This document shows, one piece after another, positions 55,632 through 62,881 of a DNA stretch of 64,000 bases. The translations under genes and the position numbers were made by a program. Position 1 is the first letter of the stretch. The number at the start of each line of letters is the position of its first letter. The stretch lies in contig JAVVDU010000002.1 in NCBI GenBank assembly GCA_032251515.1, positions 68,144 to 132,143 of the forward strand. Direction: 5' to 3'. The notes under the pieces are model-generated. The model worked only from the letters and a program-made list of their open reading frames with translations, made no database searches and was not told the origin of the DNA. This DNA is from Carthagonibacter sp032251515. GTDB lineage: Bacteria; Gemmatimonadota; Gemmatimonadetes; Palauibacterales; Palauibacteraceae.

Positions 55632-56099
55632 ATGAAGATCCACGTGTACGAGAAGGCCTTCCTGTACCTGAGCGTACTGGTGCTGGTCACGTTCCTCGCC
55701 GCGCTGGCCTTCGCGACGGTGGGCATGGGCATCAGCCTGCCCAGCCGGGCCGACGAGATCGATCCGCGCGCCGTCCGGACGACCGCCCCCTTCGATCAGC
55801 CCGGTGTCCGGCGGACCGGCGCGAACTCCTACGAGGTCGTCGTCCTCGGCCAGATGTGGGCGTTCGTGCCCAACGAGATCCGGGTCCCGGCCGGCGCCGA
55901 GATCACCTTCCGCGCCACCTCCGCCGACGTGCTGCACGGCCTGGCGATCGAGGGCACGCGGGTGAACCTGATGCTGATCCCCGGGCAGGTCACCGAATAC
56001 ACCTACACGTTCGAGCAGCCCGGCGAGTACCTGCTGATCTGCCACGAGTACTGCGGGCGCGCCCACCACGAGATGGGCGGAAAGGTGATCGTCGAATGA
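55632..56099 (+). CDS. coxB: Cytochrome c oxidase subunit II, ba3 type (CuA)
   Basis: Binds the CuA centre and takes electrons from cytochrome c; 155 residues, the short ba3 form with one membrane helix (LYLSVLVLVTFLAALAFATVG). The cupredoxin domain follows. CuA ligands are visible as the histidine in VLHGLAIEG near residue 102 and the C-terminal block ICHEYCGRAHHEMGG near 137 with two cysteines, histidine and methionine. ATG at 55632, its stop overlapping the coxA ATG as ATGA. Confidence 0.95.
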   Translation: MKIHVYEKAFLYLSVLVLVTFLAALAFATVGMGISLPSRADEIDPRAVRTTAPFDQPGVRRTGANSYEVVVLGQMWAFVPNEIRVPAGAEITFRATSADVLHGLAIEGTRVNLMLIPGQVTEYTYTFEQPGEYLLICHEYCGRAHHEMGGKVIVE

Positions 56100-57772
56100 G
56101 CACATCGATGGCGGTGGCCGCCGCCGACTTCGACCTGCCACGATCCCAGAAGCGGAACATCAGGTGGATGCTCTACGTGGGGTTCGTCGCCCTCACCGTC
56201 GCGGCGGTGAACGGACTCGGGCAGGCCCTGAACTACGCGGGCATCGACATCCTCGACTGGTTCCCCGGCATGCAGACGTATTATCAGGGCCTGACGGCGC
56301 ACGGCGTCCTCATGGCCCTGGTGCTCACGTTCGCGTTCGCCAACGCCTTCCTGGCGCTGATGACGGCCCGGGCGCTCGCCCGGCCGCTGCCCGGCCTGCT
56401 GCTCGCCGGCGCGACCTGGACTTTCATCCTCGGCACCGGGCTGGCCGGATTCGCCATCGTCTCCGGCCGGGCCAGCGTGCTGTACACGTTCTACGCGCCG
56501 CTCAAGGCCCACTGGACCTTCTACCTGGGCGCCGCGCTGCTGGTGATCAGCACGTGGCTGCTCTCCGCCGCCCTGTTCACCGCGCTGGTGCGCTGGCGGC
56601 GTGAGAACCCTGGCGAGCGGATCCCGCTGCTCGCCTACATCTCGGTCCTCACCTTCGCGATGTGGGACATCGCGTCGCTCGGGCTCGCGATCGAGGTCGT
56701 CGTGTTCCTGCTCCCCTGGTCCCTGGGCCTGTGGGAGGCGATCGATCCGCTCCTGACCCGCACGCTGTTCTGGTTCAGCGGCCACGCGATCGTCTACTTC
56801 TGGCTCCTGCCGGCCTACGTGTCGTGGTACGCCCTGATCCCGCGGCAGAACGGCGGCAAGCTGTTCAGCGACGGGATCACGCGGATCGTGTTCCTGATGT
56901 TCCTGCTCCTGTCGATCCCGGTGGGCTTCCACCACCAGTACACCGACCCCGGCATCCCGGCGTGGCAGAAGGCCGTGCACGGGTTCCTGACCTTCGGCGT
57001 GTTCTTTCCCAGCCTCGTGACCGCCTTCTCGGTGATGGCCGCCCTCGAGAACGGGGGGCGCGCCCGGGGCGGCCGGGGCCTCCTGGGCTGGATCCCGAAG
57101 CTGTCGTGGGGTGATCCCGCCGTGTCCGCCCAGCTCCTGGCCATGCTCGTGTTCCTGCTCGGCGGGATCACCGGGCTGATGAACGCCAGCTACAGCATGA
57201 ACCAGGTCGTGCACAACACGACGTTCATCCCCGGCCACTTCCACATGACCGTGGGCACGGCCGTCGCCCTCACGATCATGGGGGTCTCGTACTGGCTCGT
57301 CCCGTGGCTCACCGGCCGGCAGCTCGTGGGGCGCCGGATCGCACTCGCGCAGGGCTGGGTGTACACGATCGGCGTACTCGTGCTGGCGCGCGGCCTGATC
57401 CAGGGCGGGCTCGAAGGCATGCCGCGGCGGAGCGCCGTCGTCGCCTCCTCCTACATGGGCGAGGTGCCCGGCTGGCACTGGGCGGGCCAGATCGCGGGGA
57501 TCGGCGGCGTGATCATGTTCGTCGGCATCGCGATGTTCGCAGTGGTGATCGCGGCGACGATCCTGTTCGGCAAGCGCACGGGCGAGCAGGAGATTCCGGT
57601 GTCCGAGACGATCCTGCCGCCCGCCCGGTCCGGCTGGGAAGTGCGGCTGGACGACCTGCGGCTGTACGTGTTCCTGGCGATCCTGCTGATCCTGATCGCG
57701 TACGGGCCGTTCGCCGTAGGATACCTGCCGCCGAAGATGACGGCGCCGGGCTTCGGGCCGCCGTTCTTCTGA
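56096..57772 (+). CDS. coxA: Cytochrome c oxidase subunit I, ba3 type
   Basis: Catalytic subunit reducing O2 to water while pumping protons; 558 residues, about 13 helices. The haem ligand lies in YQGLTAHGVLMALVL near 67, the CuB histidine and cross-linked tyrosine in FSGHAIVYFWLLPAYVSWY near 225, the CuB pair in GFHHQYTDPG near 275, and the haem histidines in FIPGHFHMTVGTAV near 380. The D-channel glutamate of A-type oxidases is absent, as expected for the B family. ATG overlaps coxB. It converges on the ETF-QO gene with 54 bases between. Confidence 0.96.
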   Translation: MSTSMAVAAADFDLPRSQKRNIRWMLYVGFVALTVAAVNGLGQALNYAGIDILDWFPGMQTYYQGLTAHGVLMALVLTFAFANAFLALMTARALARPLPGLLLAGATWTFILGTGLAGFAIVSGRASVLYTFYAPLKAHWTFYLGAALLVISTWLLSAALFTALVRWRRENPGERIPLLAYISVLTFAMWDIASLGLAIEVVVFLLPWSLGLWEAIDPLLTRTLFWFSGHAIVYFWLLPAYVSWYALIPRQNGGKLFSDGITRIVFLMFLLLSIPVGFHHQYTDPGIPAWQKAVHGFLTFGVFFPSLVTAFSVMAALENGGRARGGRGLLGWIPKLSWGDPAVSAQLLAMLVFLLGGITGLMNASYSMNQVVHNTTFIPGHFHMTVGTAVALTIMGVSYWLVPWLTGRQLVGRRIALAQGWVYTIGVLVLARGLIQGGLEGMPRRSAVVASSYMGEVPGWHWAGQIAGIGGVIMFVGIAMFAVVIAATILFGKRTGEQEIPVSETILPPARSGWEVRLDDLRLYVFLAILLILIAYGPFAVGYLPPKMTAPGFGPPFF

Positions 57773-57826
57773 GCCGGTCCCGATCTCCCCGCCGCGCGGG
57801 CGATCGAACCGGGGGGAGGCGCCCGG

Positions 57827-59503
57827 CTACATCCGCTTGTAGCTCGGGCCGCTCCCCCCTTCGCGCGGCGTCCATCGCGGGCCGAGCACATCGGTGGCGC
57901 GGCAGTCGATGCAGTTCGGGGCGTTCACCACGAGCGCCTCGCCGTCCCACTCGTATACGCCGGCCGGACACATGTGCCCGTAGAAGCGGGCCAGGTCCTC
58001 GGAGACCCCGTCGGGCGCCACGAGGTGGGACGGAATGTCGTCGCGCGTGGCGTTGCCGGCGCGGAACACCGCATCCACCTTCGCGAGCCCTCCCGACCCC
58101 GGTCCCTCCTGCGCCGGCGGCACCGCGTTCCGCCGCGGCTCGGCCGCGTCCTCGGCGACGGGAATCCGGCCGGCCGGCAGCCGGCCGCCCGTCGCCACGG
58201 CGAGGGCCGAGCGGGCCATTCCCCGCCAGAACCCGTCCTTGAACCCGAGGCGCATGTTGCGCCGCCGGTACAGGTCGGAGGCGATCGTGCTGCCGCGGAC
58301 GGACGCATCGTACGAAGAGAGCGCCTCCGCCGTGGGCTCACCCGCCTTCAGGGCGGCGAACGCGGCGCGAGCCGCGTAGATGCCGGACCACATGGCATAG
58401 TGGATCCCCTTGAGTGACGGCACGTCCACGAGGCCCGCGGCATCCCCGGCGATCAGCAGTCCCGGGCCCGACAACCGGTCGGGAATCGACCACCATCCCC
58501 CCTCCGGGATCGTCTTGGCCCCCCACTCCACGAGCTCGCCCCCCGCCAGGATGTCGCGGAGCAGCGGGTGGCCCTTGGCGGCCTGCAGGAGCTCGTGCAC
58601 GTCCAGCCCCGCCTGCCGGTAGTCCATCCCGACCACCAGGCCCAGGGAGACGAGGTCTTCGCCCATCGGGTAGGCCCACGTGCCGCCGAACGCATCGCGC
58701 GGCAGCGGCCATCCCAGCGTGTGGATGACGTGCTCGAGCGGCCGCGGCACCTGCCACAGCTCCTTGACGCCGAGCGCGAAGATCTGCGGATTCGGCGAGC
58801 CGATGCCACGGTCGGCCAGCCAGGCCTGCGTGAGGGGTCCGCGGCATCCCTCGGCGAGCACCGTCACGCGGGCCGCGAGGTCGGTCGGGGGCATGTATCC
58901 GCTCCCGGGCTCGCCGTCCCGCCCGAGACCGGCGGGAGCCGTGCGGACCCCGACCACGGCGTCGCCCTCCATCAGCAGGGCGTCGGCCGGAAAGCCCGTG
59001 AACAGATTGACGCCCAGCTCCTCGGCCCGCTCGCCCAGCCAGCCGACCAGCTCGCAGATCGACGCCACGTGGTTGCCGTGGTTCCGCATCGGCGGGGGCG
59101 TGGGAAGCCGGCGGCGCCCCCGCTCCGTCAGGAGGTAGACCCGTTCGCCGGTCACGGCGCCCCGCAGCGGCAGATCGGACGTCGCGAGGTCCGGAAACAG
59201 CTCGTGCAGGGCCGATGGGTTGACCACGGCGCCCGACAGGCAATGCTCGCCCAGTCCCGCCGCCTTCTCCAGCACCCCGATCTCCAGGTCCGCCAGCGCG
59301 CCTCCCGCTTCGCGCTCCTTCGCGACGAGGCGCCCCAGCTCGATCGCCCCGGCGAGACCCGCCGGTCCGCCCCCGACGAACAGGACATCGATCGGAACCG
59401 CGTCCGCTCCCGGCGATTCCCTGCGGAGCAGCCGGGCGGAAGGAAGCGGGGGCTGAGCGTCGAGCGGAACCAGCTCCGACCGCTCGTCATGCATCCGGTT
59501 CAT
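57827..59503 (-). CDS. Electron transfer flavoprotein:quinone oxidoreductase, altered Fe-S motif
   Basis: Passes electrons from acyl-CoA and related dehydrogenases, via ETF, to the quinone pool; 558 residues, peripheral membrane. The FAD loop VLFVGGGPAGLAGAIELGRL is near 40. GLGEHCLSGAVVNPSAL near 85, the conserved PNPQIFALGVKELW near 235 and the LLIAGDAAGLVDVPSLKGIH strand near 355 identify the family. The C-terminal cluster normally has one cysteine plus CxxCxxC. Here C512, C531 and C534 remain but the fourth position is T537 (NCIDCRAT). Start is ATG at 59503; a second ATG is three codons later. Promoter candidate at 59568-59596. Confidence 0.93.
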   Translation of the reverse strand: MNRMHDERSELVPLDAQPPLPSARLLRRESPGADAVPIDVLFVGGGPAGLAGAIELGRLVAKEREAGGALADLEIGVLEKAAGLGEHCLSGAVVNPSALHELFPDLATSDLPLRGAVTGERVYLLTERGRRRLPTPPPMRNHGNHVASICELVGWLGERAEELGVNLFTGFPADALLMEGDAVVGVRTAPAGLGRDGEPGSGYMPPTDLAARVTVLAEGCRGPLTQAWLADRGIGSPNPQIFALGVKELWQVPRPLEHVIHTLGWPLPRDAFGGTWAYPMGEDLVSLGLVVGMDYRQAGLDVHELLQAAKGHPLLRDILAGGELVEWGAKTIPEGGWWSIPDRLSGPGLLIAGDAAGLVDVPSLKGIHYAMWSGIYAARAAFAALKAGEPTAEALSSYDASVRGSTIASDLYRRRNMRLGFKDGFWRGMARSALAVATGGRLPAGRIPVAEDAAEPRRNAVPPAQEGPGSGGLAKVDAVFRAGNATRDDIPSHLVAPDGVSEDLARFYGHMCPAGVYEWDGEALVVNAPNCIDCRATDVLGPRWTPREGGSGPSYKRM

Positions 59504-59567
59504 GCTGCGTATCCCCGTTCGGCGTTGCGGATCTCCCGTCTCTTGCGTCTCCCATCTCGTGGGCGGC

Positions 59568-59596
59568 AAGATGCCCCCCTGACAGGAGCGTGTCCA
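59568..59596 (-). promoter_or_regulatory. Candidate promoter of the ETF-QO gene
   Basis: On the minus strand TGGACA (59591-59596, five of six) lies 17 bases from CATCTT (59568-59573, three of six). The -10 sits in a GGCATCTTGCC block that resembles the GGCATATTGCC block at the acnA promoter with one difference. The start codon is about 65 bases downstream. Confidence 0.45.
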
Positions 59597-59630
59597 CACG
59601 CCGCGCCGCCGCCAGATCAGGGAGACGAAC

Positions 59631-60992
59631 TTGCACCGACCGGCCTCCGCCGCTCGCCCGACGACGCGCATCAGCCGTGCCCTGACCGAGTTCCTGCACG
59701 CCGAGACATCGGGCGGCATCGTCATGCTGGCGGCCACCGCTCTCGCGCTGCTCATCGCGAACTCGGCGGGCGGAGACGCGTACCGGGCATTCTGGAAGAC
59801 GTACGCCGGCCTCACCGTGGGCGACTGGACGCTCAAGTTGTCGCTCGGCCACTGGATCAACGACGGGCTCATGGCCGTCTTCTTCTTCCTCGTGGGCCTG
59901 GAGATCAAGCGGGAGCTCCTGTTCGGCGAGCTGGCCTCGCCCCGGAAGGCCGCCCTGCCGGTCGTCGCGGCCCTGGGCGGCGCGGTCGTGCCGGCCGGGG
60001 TGTTCGTACTGCTGAACGCCGGCGGGCCGTACCTCCGCGGCTGGGGGGTCCCGATGGCGACCGACATCGCGTTCGCGGTCACGATCCTCGCGCTGCTGGG
60101 CAGCCGGGCGCCGCTGTGGCTGAAGTCCTTCGTGACGGCGCTCGCGATCGCCGATGACATCCTCGCCGTCCTCGTCATCGCGCTGTTCTACTCGGCCAGT
60201 ATCGACACGGCGGCGCTCGCGTGGTCCGGGGCGGTGCTGGCGGGGCTGTTCCTCCTGAATCGCGGTGGAGTGCGGCATCCCGCCCCCTACGTCCTGCTGA
60301 CCGTCCTGCTGTGGTTCTTCGTTCTCCGCTCCGGGGTCCACGCCACGATCGCCGGAGTGGCCGCGGCGGCGTTCATTCCCGCCTCACTGCCGCGGCGCCG
60401 GGCGGATGCGCGGTCGCAGGATCTTTCCCGCTCCATGCGGAACCTGGACGGAGTCCTGGCCAGCCTGCCCCCGGACCACGAGCTGTGGGAGGAAGTGGAC
60501 GCCCGCGAGGCGGTGCTCGAGGAGATCGTCGACGATGCCGCCGCCTCGTCCGCGCTGCTGTACCGGTTGGAGCACGCGATCCACCCATGGTCCGCCTTCG
60601 TCGTGCTGCCCGTGTTCGCGTTCGCCAACGCCGGCGTCGAGATCCCGTTCGCCGGCCTCGGCGAGGCCCTCACCCATCCGCTGGCTCTCGGCATCGCGGC
60701 CGGCCTGTTCGTCGGCAAGCAGGTCGGGATCACCCTGTTCGCGTGGCTCGCCACGCGCCTGCGCCTCGGCGAGCTTCCGGGCGAGGCACGCTGGACCCAG
60801 ATCTGGGGGGGCGGCCTGCTGGCGGGCATCGGGTTCACCATGTCCATCTTCATCGCATCCCTCGCCTTCACCGATTCCGCCACGTTGGACCGGGCCAAGA
60901 TCGGGATCATCGCCGGCTCCCTGCTCTCGGCCCTCGCGGGCATCGCGGTGCTGCGGGCCGCGAGCCCGGCCGGTGACGGCGACGAGGGGTGA
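59631..60992 (+). CDS. nhaA: Na+/H+ antiporter NhaA
   Basis: Exports sodium in exchange for protons and controls internal pH; 453 residues, longer than the 388 of E. coli. Visible are HWINDGLMAVFFFLVGLEIKREL near 75, the PMATDIAFAVTILALLG helix, and the essential aspartate pair in TALAIADDILAVLVIALF near 170. HAIHPWSAFVVLPVFAFANAGV near 315 and the GIGFTMSIFIASLAF helix near 405 follow. The extra length is an acidic insert (residues about 255-310). The start is TTG at 59631 with GGGAGAC before it. Confidence 0.95.
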   Translation: MHRPASAARPTTRISRALTEFLHAETSGGIVMLAATALALLIANSAGGDAYRAFWKTYAGLTVGDWTLKLSLGHWINDGLMAVFFFLVGLEIKRELLFGELASPRKAALPVVAALGGAVVPAGVFVLLNAGGPYLRGWGVPMATDIAFAVTILALLGSRAPLWLKSFVTALAIADDILAVLVIALFYSASIDTAALAWSGAVLAGLFLLNRGGVRHPAPYVLLTVLLWFFVLRSGVHATIAGVAAAAFIPASLPRRRADARSQDLSRSMRNLDGVLASLPPDHELWEEVDAREAVLEEIVDDAAASSALLYRLEHAIHPWSAFVVLPVFAFANAGVEIPFAGLGEALTHPLALGIAAGLFVGKQVGITLFAWLATRLRLGELPGEARWTQIWGGGLLAGIGFTMSIFIASLAFTDSATLDRAKIGIIAGSLLSALAGIAVLRAASPAGDGDEG

Positions 60993-61008
60993 GCGACACG
61001 CGGGGCCG

Positions 61009-61776
61009 GTGACGGAGCACGGGCCGGCCTCGCGCCGCGGTCCCGCGGGGACCGCCGGAAGCCTCGCGGTCTGGGCGGCCTGGCTGCTCGCCACCGCCCT
61101 CTGGACCCCTCTTGTCCTCCTCGCGTTCCTCGCCACCGCCTGGTGGGACCGCCGGCGGGCCATCGCCGGGCGGACGTTCCGGATCGGCGCTCGCGTGCTC
61201 CTGCTGCTGAACCCGTGGTGGCGGGTCCGGATCGAGGGGACGCTCCCGCCGCGAGACCTGCGCCCCTTCGTGGCCGTCTGCAACCACGAGTCCCTCGCCG
61301 ACATCGTCCTGGTCGGCACCCTGCCGTGGGACATGAAGTGGCTCTCCAAGGCCTCGATCGTCCGGATGCCCTTCCTCGGCTGGATGATGCGGCTGGCGGG
61401 GGACGTGAGCGTCCGTCGCGGGGACGCCGACAGCCGGACCGCCTCCTACGCGCGCCTGAAGACGTGGGTGGAGCGAGGGGCCTCGGTGATGATCTTCCCG
61501 GAGGGCACGCGGTCCCGCACGCCCGAGCTTCTGCCGTTCCGGAGCGGGGCCTTCCGGCTCGCCCTGGAGACGGGCCGCCCCATCCTGCCGATCGCCGTCA
61601 GCGGGACGCGCGACGCGATCCGCAAGGGAAGCATGCGGTTCGGGCGGGCCGACGTGCGGCTGCGCGTGCTGCCGCCCGTCTCCGTGTCGGGACGGACGCT
61701 CGACGACCTCGCCGACCTGCGCGACGAGGTCCGCTCCCTCATCGAGGCGGCCCGGGACTCCCCTCCGGCGAGCTGA
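61009..61776 (+). CDS. plsC: 1-acyl-sn-glycerol-3-phosphate acyltransferase
   Basis: Makes phosphatidic acid for membrane lipid synthesis; 255 residues. One or two N-terminal helices (AVWAAWLLATALWTPLVLLAFLATAW) anchor it. HX4D is in VAVCNHESLADIVLV near residue 92, and the phosphate-binding loop is MIFPEGTRSRTPELLPFRSG near 163. FLGWMMRLAGDVSVRRGD is typical. I used the GTG at 61009, 16 bases after nhaA; the ribosome site is weak and an upstream start inside nhaA cannot be excluded. Its 3' end overlaps the convergent S58 gene by 38 bases. Confidence 0.92.
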   Translation: MTEHGPASRRGPAGTAGSLAVWAAWLLATALWTPLVLLAFLATAWWDRRRAIAGRTFRIGARVLLLLNPWWRVRIEGTLPPRDLRPFVAVCNHESLADIVLVGTLPWDMKWLSKASIVRMPFLGWMMRLAGDVSVRRGDADSRTASYARLKTWVERGASVMIFPEGTRSRTPELLPFRSGAFRLALETGRPILPIAVSGTRDAIRKGSMRFGRADVRLRVLPPVSVSGRTLDDLADLRDEVRSLIEAARDSPPAS

Positions 61777-62881
61777 GCAGGTCGCGGAGTCGGTCCACGG
61801 GAACGGCGCGGACCGACCGGCCGGCGAAACCCGTCACGTCCGTCGCGCGCAACAGGGAGTTGAGGATCGCCTCCTCCGTGGCCTCCTGCACGGCCCGGAA
61901 CAGGACCGTGAGGACGGCGCCGTCGAGGCGGGCCGGGGGTCCCCGGTCCGTCGTGAACGCGATCGCGTAGTCGCCGGAGCCGTGGGACAGGGCGGCTCCC
62001 GTGCGGGCGAGGCCGCCGAAGGCGCGCGCCGCCAGCCGTTCCAGACCCCGCGCGTCCAGCGGCGCGTCCGTGGCGACGACGATCATCACCGAGCCGCCGC
62101 CCCGCGCGTCGGCCGGAGGTCCGCCGGGGCGTCCTTCCGCGTCCGCCAGCAGCCGTCCGGCGGGCACCCCGTCCACGACCAGGGAGCCGCCGAAATTGGA
62201 CTGCACCAGGACGCCGACCCGCCAGTCGGGGCCCTCCCGGCCTCCGGGCGGCGGCGCCATCCGCGAGGCCGTGCCGATTCCTCCCTTCCAGCCCAGCGCC
62301 CGGGTGCCGGTGCCCGCACCCACCGTGCCCTCGGCGACCGGACCGGAGCGCGCGTCACGCAGGGCGGCCCGGACGTGCTCCGGCCGGATCGGCCGGGCAC
62401 GGATGTCGCTCAGCCATCCGTCGTTCGTCTCGCCCACCACGGGGTTCAGCGAGCGGACGGTCTCGTAGCCGGGAGTCGCCAGGAGAGTGTCGAGCAGCGC
62501 ATCGGCCGCGCGGAACACGCTGAGGGTGCCCGTGAGCAGGATCGGCGTCTCGATCTCTCCGAGCTCCTGCACCTGGCTGAGTCCGACGAGCTTGCCGAAC
62601 CCGTTCCCCACGACGATCCCGGCCCGCACCGGTGCCGCGAACAGGTCTCCCGGGTGCGGCAGGATCGCCGTGACCCCGGTCCGGATGGAATCGCCCTCCC
62701 ACACCGTCGCGTGTCCGACCCGCACGCCCGCGACGTCGGTGATCGCGCCGTGCGGCCCGGCGGGAAGGCGACCGATCCGGACGCCCAGGTCGGCCGCGCG
62801 TGGACGATGCGCGCCCTCTGGCGGTCCCTGCGCCGCCGAGCTCTGCGGGATCGCCCCGACGAGCCCGGCCGCGAGCGTCAG
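61739..62881 (-). CDS. S58 family (DmpA/P1) self-processing aminopeptidase, exported
   Basis: An N-terminal nucleophile peptidase of about 380 residues that cuts itself between Gly and Ser to form two chains. VGHATVWEGDSIRTGVTAILPH near 45, GNGFGKLVGLSQVQELGEI near 82, GTGTRALGWKGGIGTASR near 175 and VLVQSNFGGSLVVDG near 215 are family blocks. The cleavage site is GGGSVMIVVATDAPL near 255. An export signal (LTLAAGLVGAIPQSSAAQ) opens the protein. No ATG, GTG or TTG fits; the CTG at 62881 overlaps the upstream stop as CTGA, and an ATG at 63019 would overlap that gene by 142 bases. Start unresolved. Confidence 0.9.
   Translation of the reverse strand: MTLAAGLVGAIPQSSAAQGPPEGAHRPRAADLGVRIGRLPAGPHGAITDVAGVRVGHATVWEGDSIRTGVTAILPHPGDLFAAPVRAGIVVGNGFGKLVGLSQVQELGEIETPILLTGTLSVFRAADALLDTLLATPGYETVRSLNPVVGETNDGWLSDIRARPIRPEHVRAALRDARSGPVAEGTVGAGTGTRALGWKGGIGTASRMAPPPGGREGPDWRVGVLVQSNFGGSLVVDGVPAGRLLADAEGRPGGPPADARGGGSVMIVVATDAPLDARGLERLAARAFGGLARTGAALSHGSGDYAIAFTTDRGPPARLDGAVLTVLFRAVQEATEEAILNSLLRATDVTGFAGRSVRAVPVDRLRDLLSSPEGSPGPPR

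Noticed and set aside
57827..60178. ETF-QO frame extended upstream by about 225 codons
   Set aside because: The extension is antisense to nhaA and low-complexity; ATG at 59503 agrees with family length.
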